64,000 bases of DNA, taken from assembly GCA_037013685.1 (NCBI GenBank), contig CM072884.1:100482048-100546047 (forward strand), read 5' to 3'. The stretch comes from Acridotheres tristis. Its lineage: Eukaryota; Chordata; Aves; Passeriformes; Sturnidae. The translations under genes and the position numbers were made by a program. Shown here in pieces: positions 11,036 through 24,075 of this stretch (within the stretch, counting starts at the first letter, position 1; the number at the start of each line of letters is the position of its first letter). The notes under the pieces were generated by a model. The model worked only from the letters and a program-made list of their open reading frames with translations. It did no database searches and was not told the DNA's origin.

Positions 11036-14000
11036 TTTGGTAATTTTTAGGGCTTCTGTCTCCTTTAAGTGCTGTATCACACACGTGCCTGAACATATCT
11101 GAAGTGCCTAGGTGTTAAAAAATAACCTTTCCAGGAAGTTTGTTACAGTCAGTTTGACTTCCCTTTTACATTACCATGAAGTTTAATAAGAGGTTACCAT
11201 AGTGTTCTCTTAAATTGCTTCCAGTTTCCTCAAAACTAATGCTGCCAAGAAAAGCAGACTCATCTTTGCCAAATGTTAATACTCTGGATTAAGAAAAGAT
11301 CCCACTGTTTTCTCTACCTCTTTTGAAATGTCTGCAGTCCTCAAATCACTTTTTAAAAGAAAAAAAGAAACAAAAAAGAAACCCTGCATTAAGCATTTTA
11401 TTTCATCATTGAGAATAGTAAAAGATAATAGTAGGGAATGGTTGGAGAAGTAAAATCTGTGTTTAAATCTCCTTTAAAGGCACCACACAGAGCAGCAGAA
11501 CACTTCTCTATGTTAAAATGGGATATGGTTTAACAGCAGCATATTCTGTTTTCTGCACAGCTGAAAGCATTTTCTAACATATTTACTTTCCACCTTACCC
11601 AGTGCATATCATCTGAGGGAATTAAGGGCACTGTTATATAACAGCCTTAACTCAAGATCACTGATCCAGTAACCTGCCTCAGTAACTCAGTTGTGTGTCT
11701 CATTTACACTTACCCATTTTCATTTATTCATTAAGTGAATTTGGCTCTCACTTACTTGTTACAGCCATTTGTTTTCAGCACTGACTTAATTTCTGATATG
11801 TGTCCTGACTCTGTTGGCAACTCAAGATGGTGGTTCAGAAAGGGCCTATGGTCATCTTAAAAGCATTCTGTCTCCCTAAACTCAGTATTGCAGTTCTTTT
11901 ACTCAATACCTAAATGATTTTAAATCCCCTCCTTGATCAGTGTGCTGTTTGTTTTATTTTATGGACTCCTTACTTTTTAATTTTTTTTCCTTCAGGAGTT
12001 CAAAAGCAGTAGCTGACCCTTCTCTCTGCTTTGGTTATTCTTAGTGTCTTTGCATGTCGGCTACATGACAGCCAAAGAATAATTTCAAGATACCCCAAAC
12101 AGCCATAAAATAAATGTTATGCTGTAAATGCAATTTGCAAACTCTATTTCATCTCATTAGATTTGTACCTACATTAAATTAAATACAGGTCAAATTAAAG
12201 TCTAGAAATACTCATGCTTCCAAAATCTCTATATACACAGTAAATACATTGGAGAGCTATTATCTTAGATTTCAGATACATTTAGTGAATGTCAATCTAC
12301 AGCCAGACACCAAATTTTAAGCAAGCATGAGGGAAGTTGTACTATGTACAAAAACCCCAAAGATTTTGCTAAAGAAGAGGAAGTTTCTCTCAGTGAATTT
12401 GTAACACTCTCCACGACAAAGACCAAGACTCTTAGTGGGACTTTTGACTCATGTTCAGCTGTCAGCCAAGCCTTTGCCTTGAGCTAACTTTTCTTTGAGG
12501 AGACTGGCAAGGTTTAATAAGCTGTGCACAATACTGTGCTTTGTGTCCCCCCAGTCCTTCCATTCAGGGCACTCCCCGAGCACTGGCTGCCTCCAGTGAC
12601 TGCCAGCATCCCGGGGAGGATGTCCCTCCAGCGGGACAAGAAGTTTTATGTGAGATGAAGGAGGGCTCAGCATGGTTTCCTCTTGTTTCTGCAGCCACAC
12701 TGCACCTCATTACCAATTTTTCAACACTATCCTTTCTGATTGATGGCTAAGGGGGAAAGCTGCATTTGCAGATGACATTGGCTTGAGCATGATTTTTTTT
12801 CTTGGGAATTCAGAATGTGTTGATGACAGAGTCCTCTCTGCTGATTTACTACACAAGAAATAAGGCATATTGCTCTGGTTTTTGAACAAGACAAAATTAA
12901 GCAGCTTAACTGCCAATAGCTTTAGAATGTAATCTCTCTGTTAATTTACACAAATATGATGTAGTTGACCAAGGATGAAATATCAATTCCTCATGAATGG
13001 TCATGATGCTGCTGTTTAAATGGTGTACATGCTTCTATAGGATCACATGTTATTAAACATTAAGGCTTAGCTACTCTTTTTTTTTTTTTTTCTCTGACAA
13101 GTCACAGGTCAGTATTTGGACAAGATTTTTGCCTCCCTTTTTTGTTTACTGATAACACCTTGCTTACCACACACTGATTTTTGCCTATTGAGGTCACACT
13201 TCTTGTGTTTGTGTTCAGCACAGGATTTGGACTGCATTAGTTGCCTTTTATATGACTAAATTAATCTCTCCACCTTCAGCATTGGATTATTAGCAAAACA
13301 ATTTGAACTTTAGCTGGCTTCTGTTAGCTAGGGTAACTGTGAACACAACTCTTGCAGATGATGTGAACGGGTAAGTATGAAACACTAATTTTTTTCCAGC
13401 AGCCTTTTGACATTGCTGAATACAAAATGAGATTTTATTGTCCCAACTGGAATGGATAAGGTCACTCAGCCATTACTCTTTGCCAGAGTAATTTAAGGCC
13501 TTTCTTAAAGAAGGAGAAAAAAAGAAGTTTGATCCAAACTATTATAAAGCTGCTGGTACTAGTACCCTATTTCACTGATTCACAGAGGGGATAATCTTTC
13601 TGTTATCTCTTTCCCTTGTTAAGGTTAGATCTCAAGTGAAAATTTCCTATAATTTCTGGTAAAATTTTTTTTTATTGTTTTATTTATTGTAACATTAGGG
13701 CTTACAGGTGGACAGTGTATGACAGGTCTTGTGCTGAGGTATATTTCAGTTATGACAGAAATAAAACATCGAGAGGAAATGGAATAATGAACATTTTTGT
13801 CCAAGAATTTGCCCAGTCTGGATCTAGTTTTGAGTCTCCAGACCTTCTACTTGTCACAAGTTCCACTTGTTACTGACAGTGCTGGAGCTTATTTTTGCAG
13901 CCAGACCCATATCCCATCTTCAGCAGTACTTTCTCAACACAGTCATTTATGACATCCTAATTCAGCAATTCTCCTTAGAGTCGTCTCTGATATTTAAATG

Positions 14001-17000
14001 CACACTTTACAGAAAGTCCAGCTGCCTGTTTGGTCTCCTGTTTATTTTTCTCGTCTTTTTATTTTTTTTTAACACGGCCACAATAATGGGAAGAATAGAG
14101 ATTGTTTTGCTATCCACCTGGTTCTAAGTGAAAATGGAAGTGTTGATTTAACAAGTGCACTCCCACATGGTGGGGGTCTGAGCTTTTTTCTTTGTAAACC
14201 ACAAGAAACCCTTCAGAATGACTGAGGTATTTTTCTGAATAATCCCTTGCATTGTCTGGCCAGGGTGACCAGAGGCCAGAAGAGTTCAGGGGAGGCCACT
14301 CTCCATTGGAATTTGATCCCTTCATTGTTCTGTCAAAGCTCGAGTGTTTTGACCTCTGGGGCACATTATAAATCTCTGTTACTCATTCAGACTTCTGCTC
14401 TGAAGCATTCAGTATGGAAAGAGTAGTGGACTCTGTATGGTTCCAATGAAATTATTCAGCCCTCTTTAATATTTCATACATGTGCATAAAGCACATCATG
14501 GGAAAGCATTTATACCCTGGCAATACAATACAAATAAACGCTGAAGAAGTAAAAGTTGAAAATGGGTTTGATTTTATCCCCTTTTGCACAATTCAGTGCA
14601 ACACAGCTGGGTACACAATTTAAAAACACTTAATTAGCATATAAGGTGGCATTGCTAATTTTTGCTGCAAGGGATACTTTCCCACTGTTCTTTCTGTATT
14701 GAAAGGCTCTCTCTGACTGTATGGTAGTCTGGGAGACCATAGCACCACAGGCAATGTGCAAAATACCTGTCTGAAAATTTTACACTCTTTTGGTCTGTTA
14801 TGCCTTAAAAAAAAGAGGTTACTCATGCAGCTGTTCATACTTGGGTAGAAAATCAAGGGGCAACTTGCAGCTCCTCATACAGTGAGTAGAGAGGATTTCT
14901 GCCAATGAAAGATGGAGCTGCCAGTGCAGTATGTCAGTAGACACTGTCAGATGCTTCATGGCACTGGGGACATGGAGAATGGATGTTGTGGTGTGGTGGA
15001 GGGTCAACAGTCAGAAGTGAGGCAGTGTCAAAATGTCCTATAATCATTACACAGGGTGTGAAATAAAAGGGGATTTTTTTGTTTTGTTTTTCTTTTTAAT
15101 GAATAATCATATCTACAACATCCAATTCACTAGGTATTTGATCAGGTCAGAATGTAGACTTGTATTTCCAACTGTCTTAGGCCTTGATGACATTGAAGTT
15201 TCCAGTCTGCAATTTTGAGTCTGTGTTTCAGCACTTGCCTCCCTTGCACTTTTTTCTTCCACTGCCTCCTTCTTTCTCATAAGCACATACACACAGAGAT
15301 GAAAAGCTAGAGGCTCTGTGAATTCAAGGGTTTTTTTTCTCTACAGATTTTTATGTCTGTTGTTATTAAATTAAAAAAGCATCTGTGTTAAAATTCATGC
15401 TGGTTTGTTCCATTTTGTGCTAGTAAAGGTGCTAATGAAACCTACACCGAATGCTGAAAAGAAGAATTCATTCTGTTGTACTGTAGCAAGTAGTTAAAGG
15501 CCACCTGTGGGCTTACAACAGCTGGAGTGAGTATGAAACACCATTAAAATTAATGCTCTGTATAATTCATGAAAGCTGTATGCCATCTGACAGATTTACC
15601 TGGTTATAGGCCAGCTCTGCTGCATTTCTTGTTACTGACCTTAGCCCAGTGTCCCACAGATGACGGGGGAAGATGACAGAGACAATTCTTGATGAAAGTA
15701 TTGCTGAAGCAGGCAAAACACAGTCTGTACCTGTAGTGACAAAATCAAATTTTTAGGGATGTGATATGCTGAGGCTGTTCGTGCTTTTTGTGGATTCATG
15801 GAATAATTTAATTAATGAAGCAGTTAATAGTTACTGCACTGACTTTGCAGTCAGTGGATCACTTCAGCAAACACATTTTGTAACAGTAGGAGTTCATAGG
15901 AGGCATAATCAGGGAAACCAACCAGCAAGGAGTTTGAATAGTCTAATCTTGAGGTAACAAAAGCATGAATAACCATTTCAGGCTCTGGATCAGATACAAC
16001 TGGCTGCAGAATGGTGATATTCTTTAAGCGTGCCCAACAGGATTTGGATTGAACCCAGGAAATAAACCAAAACCCTAGGCAAATTACTATTAAAATACAG
16101 ACGACATCAAAGGCAAGAGCAAGGAAATAAAAAGATTGAAAGAAATGTTTTGGTGCAAGGATGATTTATTTTCATTTTATCAACCTTTGCGCATGAGAAG
16201 ATTTTTTGGTTTCTAGGACTGCACATTTTACAGCCATATCAATACAGCAATCCACATTTTCCTCCTCCACTGAGCTTTTCTTCTGTCAGTTGAACAATTA
16301 GATGTTTCTTCATTACTGAGTCCACGTTTTTATTTGTTGGGGTTTTTTTTGTTTGTTTTTATATTCCCTTCCTCTCAAAAGCCCTCTTAACATTAAGAGA
16401 GGGGAGAGAGAAATGTTCTCCTTCTCCTCCCATGTAAATTAGAAAGCAACCAGAAGAACAGAAAGATAAAATTTCTTTTGGCTGCTACTGAGACAGAAAA
16501 TTAAGTGACTTCATTAAAAATGTTTATCTAGAGAGAAATACAGATGGTTAAAAGAGAGTTGCCTAATAGTATAACAGCTCTCCCCAAAGAGGCTTGGTGC
16601 AGTGCCCCTTAAAGTCAATCACATCATATGATCCTAATAACAAGCAAATACAGTCAAAACAGATCAGCACAAAGTTTGAAGGCCCAGCTTTTCTACACAT
16701 TCCTGGAAAATTTCCACTGACACAGAGCTCCATAAGGGCACCTAGAGCTGAGATTCATCCAAAGATGATGAGAAATCCTTCTATGCTGAACTAAAGTGGG
16801 CAAAAACAGGAGAATGAAGTTTGAAAGAGCAAATGACCAAAGTAGCTACAAAGTAAAAATAGGAAATAGCATCATAAGTAGATGAAAAAATCAATTCAGG
16901 AAGCATGAGACACACTTGGATACCGAAATTAAAAGTAAAGTGTGTAATCACTGTTAAGCCCACTTTTGTGCTCTAATGAAATCTAAGGCTGTGACCAGAT

Positions 17001-18807
17001 GGATTTTTCATATTCAGTAATTGTTTGCTGGAACTTTTAAAGAAAACAGTTCAAACGATTATAGACTAGATGACTAAGGACTGCATGTCTGTAAAATGAA
17101 TTACAGGTTTTGAGCAGCTGCTTTTGTGTACCTTCCCAGGGGTTTCTCCAGTCCTTTCATCAACAGGCAGGTAGCACCATTAGGGTATTTTGTGGGAAAG
17201 GTTTAATCTTGGCTCATAGAATTCCAGTCAAAGGGCCAGGGATGGTGTGGTGCTTCTCTGGGTCAGGGGCTGACTGACACAGGTGAAGTTGCTGGGATCC
17301 TTTTCCTCCCTCTTTCCACGCTCTCTGGGCCCTGTCCTCTGATTTTATTGTAACAGCTCTTGAAGACATGAACCACCTTCCTTTAAGTCCCTCTTCCATT
17401 CCTGCCCCACAAGTGAGACTCAGTCATGTGATCCTTTAACTGCCCCTGTGAAATAAATAACTCATAAGATAAACACACTTTCAGTTTAAGCAGTGCAGTA
17501 AGCTGCAACACTCTCTTTTCTGAATAATGGCATCTCAGTTATGCATTAAAAGGTTCCCACATGCCAGGCTCCATCTTTCTTACACATCCATGCAGAAGAA
17601 ACTAATTAAGGGCTCTGTACAAAAGTGATTAATAATTTCTCATTAAGTTAGGGGAAGTGCAGTATCAGTTATAATTGGGAAAATCTGCATGCAGATATCT
17701 CCAGTTTCTACCTATTACAAAAGATGCCAACTTCAAAGACTTTGTTACAAAACCACCAATTTTATATTTCCACTTAAATATACGCTGGGAGTTTTGTTAA
17801 ATGCTGACTGTCAGAACAAAGGGTCAAAGCTTATGCACATGCATAAATATGTTACTCTAATACCTTTTATTTATTTTTGTATGCAGCTACATTCTTCTAT
17901 GTGTCTCACATCTGTCACTCAACGAAACTAATAAATGTCAAGTCAAGACAGGGAATCCCCTTTCTTCACACTACTGCCAGTATGCCTTAATTTAACTTCT
18001 TTTATTCTCTAGTGAAGAAATAGGAAGACTGCTATATTGATTTTCTGTTAAAGTTTTTTGAACAAAAGAAGTAGACTGATTTCATTATCAGGTGTTTACT
18101 GATATCAGAGTTAAGTTCTGGAAACTGTCATCCATATCATCCCTGAATTCCATTTCCTAAACGAATTTTAGCTTTGGATGATGCTGAATAAATAGAGATT
18201 AAGCCCCTTCCATTTTTTACCATGGTAGGCAATAGACAGAATGCAGGAGAAGACAAACTTCTTATCCTGTTAAGAGTCTAAGCCCCTCAAAAGTAAAATG
18301 AGGCCTTGGAACCCACTGTCTAACAAGAAGTCCAATGGCTTGCAAATTTGGCAAGCACTTCATGCTAAATCAGATTAGCTAAATCTCCACAGTGAACTAT
18401 GCTATGTAACTTTGTGTGACTTGCCAACAAAAGACATTTCTGAGACTAAACACTGATTTGACAGGAAGTTAGACATATCCACTCCAACAACTATCTTTGG
18501 CATTCCAAACAAAATGGGAGAATTTAGAGAAAAAGTGAAAAAAAAATCACAAAACCCCCACAATTGCACATAGCTCAATGAGATGCAGAACTTTGCCATA
18601 AGTGACCTGGTGCAATGTAGCTTTTTTTATTTCACAGAAGTGAAGTTGATCACGAAGGATGGAGCTCAGAGGGACAGAACTCTGACCATCAACATCTGTC
18701 TGTGCCCATTGTCTTTGCTTTGGACAGCCAGACCTTACATTTACTGGACAGTACTTCCAAAACACCCTGCTCCTTGGAAGTTACAGTACAAATGGGGTTT
18801 TAAACTC
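11036..18807. other. Unique non-coding DNA
   Basis: About 7.8 kb with no supported gene. It holds short homopolymers (T-run at 13077-13091, T/G runs near 13663-13675, 15067-15085 and 16340-16360) and scattered AT-rich segments. Open frames are below about 90 codons and none shows known domains or a plausible exon bounded by splice signals. No CR1 or LTR sequence was recognised in it. Confidence 0.5.
13077..13091. repeat. T homopolymer
   Basis: An uninterrupted run of about 15 T. It could be the poly-A trace of a retroposed sequence on the minus strand, but no retrogene or SINE body is recognisable next to it. Confidence 0.8.
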
Positions 18808-19353
18808 TCTTAGTTTAACCCCAGCTGGCATCTAAGCCAGTGGAGTTAAGTCACTCATTCACCCTCTCCAGTGAGACAGGGACAGAATCAGAATGGTAAA
18901 ACTGGGAAAACTCATGGGTTGAAATAGAATTTAACAGGTAAAACAAAAGCTGCTCACACAAGCAAACTGAAACAGGAGAATCATTCAGCCCTTGCCATCA
19001 GCAGGCAGGTGTTCAGGGCTCCATCCTGTGTAACAGCTGCTTGTGAAGGCAATGCCAGAGCTCTGGATGTCCCCGTTCCTTCTCCCAGGTCTTGTGCTGA
19101 GCATGGCATCTCACAGTGTGGGATTCCCCTGTGGTCAGCTGGGCTCAGCTGCCCTGGCTGTGTCCCCTCCCAACACCTTCACACACCCTGCTCACTGTGG
19201 GGTGAGCTGAGAAGCAGAAAAGGCCTTGAGGCTATGTAAGAACTGTTTAGCAGTAGCTAAAATATTTGGGTGTTATAACATTTTTTCCATCACAAATCCA
19301 AAACACAGTCCCTTACCAGCTACTGCAAAGAAAATTAACTCTACCCCAGTACA
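18808..19353 (-). mobile_element. Endogenous retrovirus LTR (solo or fragment)
   Basis: This segment matches, in order, an abundant avian retroviral long terminal repeat that I recognise from memory. On the minus strand it begins TGTACTGG followed by AGAGTTAATTTTCTTTG. It then passes words such as AAGGCCTTTTCTGCTTCTCA and GGGAGGGGACACAGCCAGG, the ATGCTCAGCA promoter segment and CACCTGCCTGCTGATGG, and ends near 18809 in GCTGGGGTTAAAC. Length is about 545 bp. The TATATAAA-type box expected just after the promoter segment is degraded (minus strand ATGCTCAGCACAAGACC). No internal retroviral genes flank it, so it is a solo LTR or a remnant. A target-site duplication was not visible and the U5 terminus is degenerate. 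The family assignment (ERVL- or ERVK-like) is left open. Confidence 0.8.
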
Positions 19354-21719
19354 AATTAGCTTACCAATGTAATTGTTCCTTTACCCTGCTTTGATGATGC
19401 CAAAGAATAAGATGCATCTTATTAGGTTTTCTTATTAGCAAATACCTTTAGATATCTCCTGAACATGTTATATCTACCTGTGCTTCCAGGCTGTGTCCAC
19501 AGAATATGCCCTTCTGCCTATGTAGGGGTGTTAGCCCGAACCCTAAATATTCCCATGGTGTTAGCCCATGTGGCTCCACATGACATGACATTCTTCAATT
19601 TAACATTACTCTGATTTCCCATCCTTAACTACAGAACGCTGTCAAGCACCAAGGGCTGGACCAAGAGCAAGCTGAGAAAGTTCACAAGAAAAATAGTCTC
19701 CTGGGACCCATCCTCCCCCAGCCTCATCTGTGCCACTGACATGAAATTCAAAATTATGGATGTGAAGTGTATGAAAAAGAAAAGATATCTTGTTGTTTAT
19801 AAAACTATTGATTAAAGCATTTCCTTCTCTTTATTAGAAAATGAATAAATATTTAAAGTGAACAGATGCAAACAAGAACCCTCAAAGTAATTCACGTTGG
19901 CTAATCAATTCCACATTGAAAATAAATTAATGCAAATCTACGTCTTCACATGAACACATCTTTTCAGTGACATGTTCATGAGGTCATTTATTTCAGATTA
20001 ATAAATCAGACAGTTCTAGCAGCAGCATATTCACCAACATCAACCTCTTTAATCAACAGTTCATTTGCTTCATGGAGGAAAGTTGGCCTCCTCATGATTC
20101 CTGTTTTCTGGTTAAGAATATGCTGAAGCTGTTGAACACAGGATGCAGATGGGTTTCAAGAAGGGCTGGTGTTTATTCTGCCCAGTGGAGCATGCTGGAA
20201 AGCTTTCCTTGTACCGTGAAATATTATGCTTTTGTCTGGTAAGTCTGTGTCAACAAAGCACAGGCAAAGTAATTTCTAGCACACAAACACTTGGAAAATA
20301 CAGGATCAAGAACCAGCAAAGAAATCTCAGAATGGGAGCATGTATTCTTTTGCACTTAAAGTAATGAAGGCAAAATTAATATATCTTTATTGATATGTTA
20401 AATAAATCGAAGTATTATCTTATTATATTATCCTATTTGTGTAATAACATCCTCTGATCTAGTAGATTGAATTATACTGATATTTTATGTGTTAAACACA
20501 CCCTTGAAATTTTAGATTTTTGGGGAAAATATTCAAAAAAGAAGTAAGAAAAGAAGTTGAAAGTCTGAAGTTAAACTTTCCCCACTGAAATCAGTGGTGA
20601 GGCTGCTATTGGTTTCAATGCATCAACCTCAGAATTTTGCTGATGCTCAGAAAGCATGAACAATCTGTAGGATGCTGCTTTTCAGCCAAGGCCATGATAT
20701 GACCTAGAGTTTCCTTTCCATGGGCAAGATCTCATCCTATGGGAAAAATTCTCACAGTCTCTTGTTATACTTGTGGTCTCTGGTGTGTGTGCTGATTTTA
20801 TCCCGGGCACATCCCAAGCTGGAAGGTGTTTGCTGCAGCCCAGCCTGGCCCCACACCCTGGTGTCCCCTGGGAGTGAGACTGCCCAGGAGGGACGGAGTG
20901 TGCAGAGGGCACTGTGGCACTGACACCAGCAATTTAAACATAACCTACCCCTGGCTTTTTGGCTGGTAGAGAAAACATGTTTGCAAGTCAAAAGCTGCTT
21001 TTTTAGCCAGCTCCAATGTGTGGAGCCAATCATCAAAACATGGTGTCTATTTTGGTCTTGTTTCATTGTGTGGGGTCTTTAAATTCAAGCTCTGAGAGAT
21101 TTATCATAAGTTGAACTCTCTGTTTTCAGAGCTACTACAGATTGAATCATAAAAACAGCCCTTGGAGAGAGAATTTATAATATTACTGTGTAGTGTTAAA
21201 CTCAATTTTTAGCTCCACATGCAAACAAACCTGATTAAAGATGATATCCAAAGAGGAAAAAACATATTTTTTTAAAATTTTAATTGACTTGCAGTTCTCA
21301 GGTCAAATACTTTCCACAGTGAGTAATGAAGAATTGTAGCTGTGTGTAAAGCCTTCAAAGCAAAACACATGCTGTCATATGGTCCTGATCCAAATTACCT
21401 GCTCTGTATTGCCAGGTGAATGGTAGGTATGTGCATACTCATTCCTTTGGGGCTTTTAAAGGTGAAAAAGTATCACTTTAAAAACTTGTTTCAAAATCTA
21501 ATGTCTTATACTTGCCTTACACTTGTTTCACTATCCAGTTACTATGAGAATCAAAATCAAAATTCTGATAGTTCCTGTGATTAATAACTGGAGAACTCTT
21601 TAGCAGGAGGAGCAAAATGGGGGAGATATCCACTGGATTACTGCTCGTGTGCATGCAAGTATTAAAAATGAGAAAACTGAAATATAAACCTTGTAAATGG
21701 ACACTTTTTAAAAAGTGCT
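19354..21719. other. Unique non-coding DNA
   Basis: No gene recognised. A slightly GC-richer patch at 20740-20930 gives opposing open frames of about 70-100 codons on both strands, with no domain. The 11-bp word ggtgttagccc occurs twice at about 19527 and 19558. A possible ancient repeat relic at 20581-20640 is listed separately. Confidence 0.5.
20581..20640. repeat. Possible ancient amniote repeat relic
   Basis: The words ccactgaaatcagtgg and attggtttcaatgcatc recall the CCACTGAAATCAATGGG / ATTGACTTCAATGG halves of an old interspersed repeat of reptiles and birds. About 60 bp can be followed with many differences, so the call is tentative. Confidence 0.35.
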
Positions 21720-21750
21720 AAAGAAAAGAAAAGAAAAAGAAAAGAAAAGA
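21702..21750. repeat. 16-bp palindrome followed by (AAAAG)n microsatellite
   Basis: A perfect palindrome CACTTTTTAAAAAGTG (21702-21717) is followed directly by an AAAAG pentanucleotide tract (21720-21750). The tract is purine-only on this strand. There is no sign of a gene or of a retroposed body next to it. Confidence 0.85.
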
Positions 21751-24075
21751 CATAATGTTGCCTCTAAGTTTTAAAATGTGATTTACAAATGAATAAAGGT
21801 GATGGCAATTACTGATAAAACAGATTCAGGTATTCTTCATAATTATATTACTGCAATAACTAGAGACTGCAGTAAGATTTTAGTCTTCCATTGGTCTAAA
21901 CCTTCCAGTGAAAAATAAGTTAGCAAAAAAGATTCTGTGCTCTGGAAGGTATGTTTGTGCAGTTTCAGGCTGTAAACATAGATGGAACTGATGACAATAG
22001 AGAATGGAAGAGGGAGAATGAAAAGGGGAAAATGAGGGTTAAATACATAAAAGTGAACATATGGCTAAAATTGATTGCAGTAATAGTTTCAGCTCCCCTC
22101 ACAGTAAATTCTTTAATTCTTCATTTCCTGGTTTATAAAGGAAAAGGAAATAATGAGAAAGCAATTAAAAAATGCATATTTGTATGTTATCCTTAGAGTA
22201 TAGAATAGTGCTTTTACTAATCTCTAATTTAGAAATATTCTGTGGAATGAACAGTGAAATTCTCTTAGTCAGGAGTCTGGCTCTGAGTGATTGTGAGGGA
22301 TGAAGGCTCACAAGTTCAGTCTTGTCTCCAGGTTTTAGGAAAGTCCTTTTATTTCCAGACATTAGATGCTCTAGTAGCTAGCAATCAAGAACACTGATGA
22401 GCTTTTGCAGAAGTAAATTCCTGATTATTTCTTGGGTTTTGCTGACAGATTTGTACATGCAGAAGAGTTCTGAATGGGAGGCTGCACTAAACTCTCCATA
22501 TAAGAGTATTCATAATGAACAAATGGAAAAAAATGCAGGTAAATGACAGCATTAATAAAAGGCAAGCCTGTTAAGCAAACACAATTTAGTTAAAATGTTT
22601 ACTTTTTAAAAAAATAAAATTAAAGCTTCAGAACCATTTTTAGTATTTAATTTTCTACTTTTTGTCTCGTTGAAATAATTCGACTGTAAGTGGACTTGTC
22701 TTAACTTTTATTCTTTCTTTGTCCAGTGTGAGACAAAGTAAGAAAAAATTTGTGTAAGAGAATTTCATCACAGTGTAAAAGGAGAACAGGACTTATGAAT
22801 TTCTGTGCTAAAACCTCTAAGACAAGAAAATGAGAGGGGGATAATAAACGTGATTAGCTGAGAGCATCTTCCTATGTGCTTTGGGCCTCTAATCTTCAGC
22901 TGGTAGAAGTCACCACAAATACATTGATTTCTTTCAAATCATGTCTGCAAAGGATCTGGCTCTTTAGTTTTAGTAAAGGTAGTCTAAGAATGTAATAAAA
23001 AATAGCTTGTATTGGCAGGCTTTTAAATGACAATATTTTTTTTTAAAAAGTGGTTACCAAAAAGAGTGATTTTTAATATCTTGGTGCTACCAGAGAAAAC
23101 TGTGTTATTAGAAATGCACAGGTCCTTTGTAATTCATCACACAACCCATGGGGGAACATCTTCCTGGGCTACTGCACCTCACCTGATGTAATTTTCTCAT
23201 TCCACAGAAGACTGTTCTGTGGATCCCAAGATTTCCATTTCTAGAGGGTTTCTCTCTTTTTATCTGTGAAAATACTGCCTATGATTTGTAAGCTGCTATT
23301 CAGTTTCCAAAAATCTCACACTATATAAATGTGCAGAGTTTCACAGTGCCAGTGGCTTTACCCTGATGATCTCAGACTCCGAAAAGGGGCTCATTTCTCT
23401 TGTGAGATAGACTGAAAACTGGCAAGAGCTGTGCCAAGCTTTCCTGCCTCTTGGCCCCATGAAAGGATCCTTGGCCCTAAAGATTCCTTCCATTTTCCCT
23501 CTGGTGTTAGCTATATATTGCTTAGCTTCCTATAATCCCCACCTTGTCACATATATCTTCTCTTCCAAGGAGTGCCCTGGAAGGAAAAAATATGCTTTCC
23601 CTTTCCATAAAACTCCCTTTCCATTCCCTTATTGAAGGCTTCTGTCTGAGCCGTCTGAAATGGTCCTGAGCAATGCATTTAAACACAGGGATGGAGGTGG
23701 CTGCTCACCACCTGCCTTACTGAGTTACATCCCTGGGAGCTCAGGTTTCAGCCCTTTGTTCCCTCCATGTGGAAAATGCTTCCCTGGTAAGAAGAGGGCA
23801 TAAAGGGTTAATGTTTGAGGAATGCAGGGCCGGAATTAATGCTTGTGGAAATTAGTTACTCAGTGGAGCTGCCTGTGCACACCAGTTTTTCTAAGGCTTG
23901 ACACAACCGGGAATTTTACTTACCTGAAAATTCTCTTTTAACCTGAGAAGGGTTCCAAACTTCAGCAAAGTTAGACACATGTGTAAGAACTTGAATCTTC
24001 TAACCCTAAAGCAGTAAAATCAACTTTATTTACAAAATTGAAATACAACCCTGAAATGTAAAAGAAACAAACTAA
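21751..24075. other. Unique non-coding DNA
   Basis: AT-rich sequence without recognisable genes or transposons. Longest open frames are about 80 codons and lack any domain. The part 23340-23900 is somewhat GC-richer but shows no CpG cluster. Confidence 0.5.
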
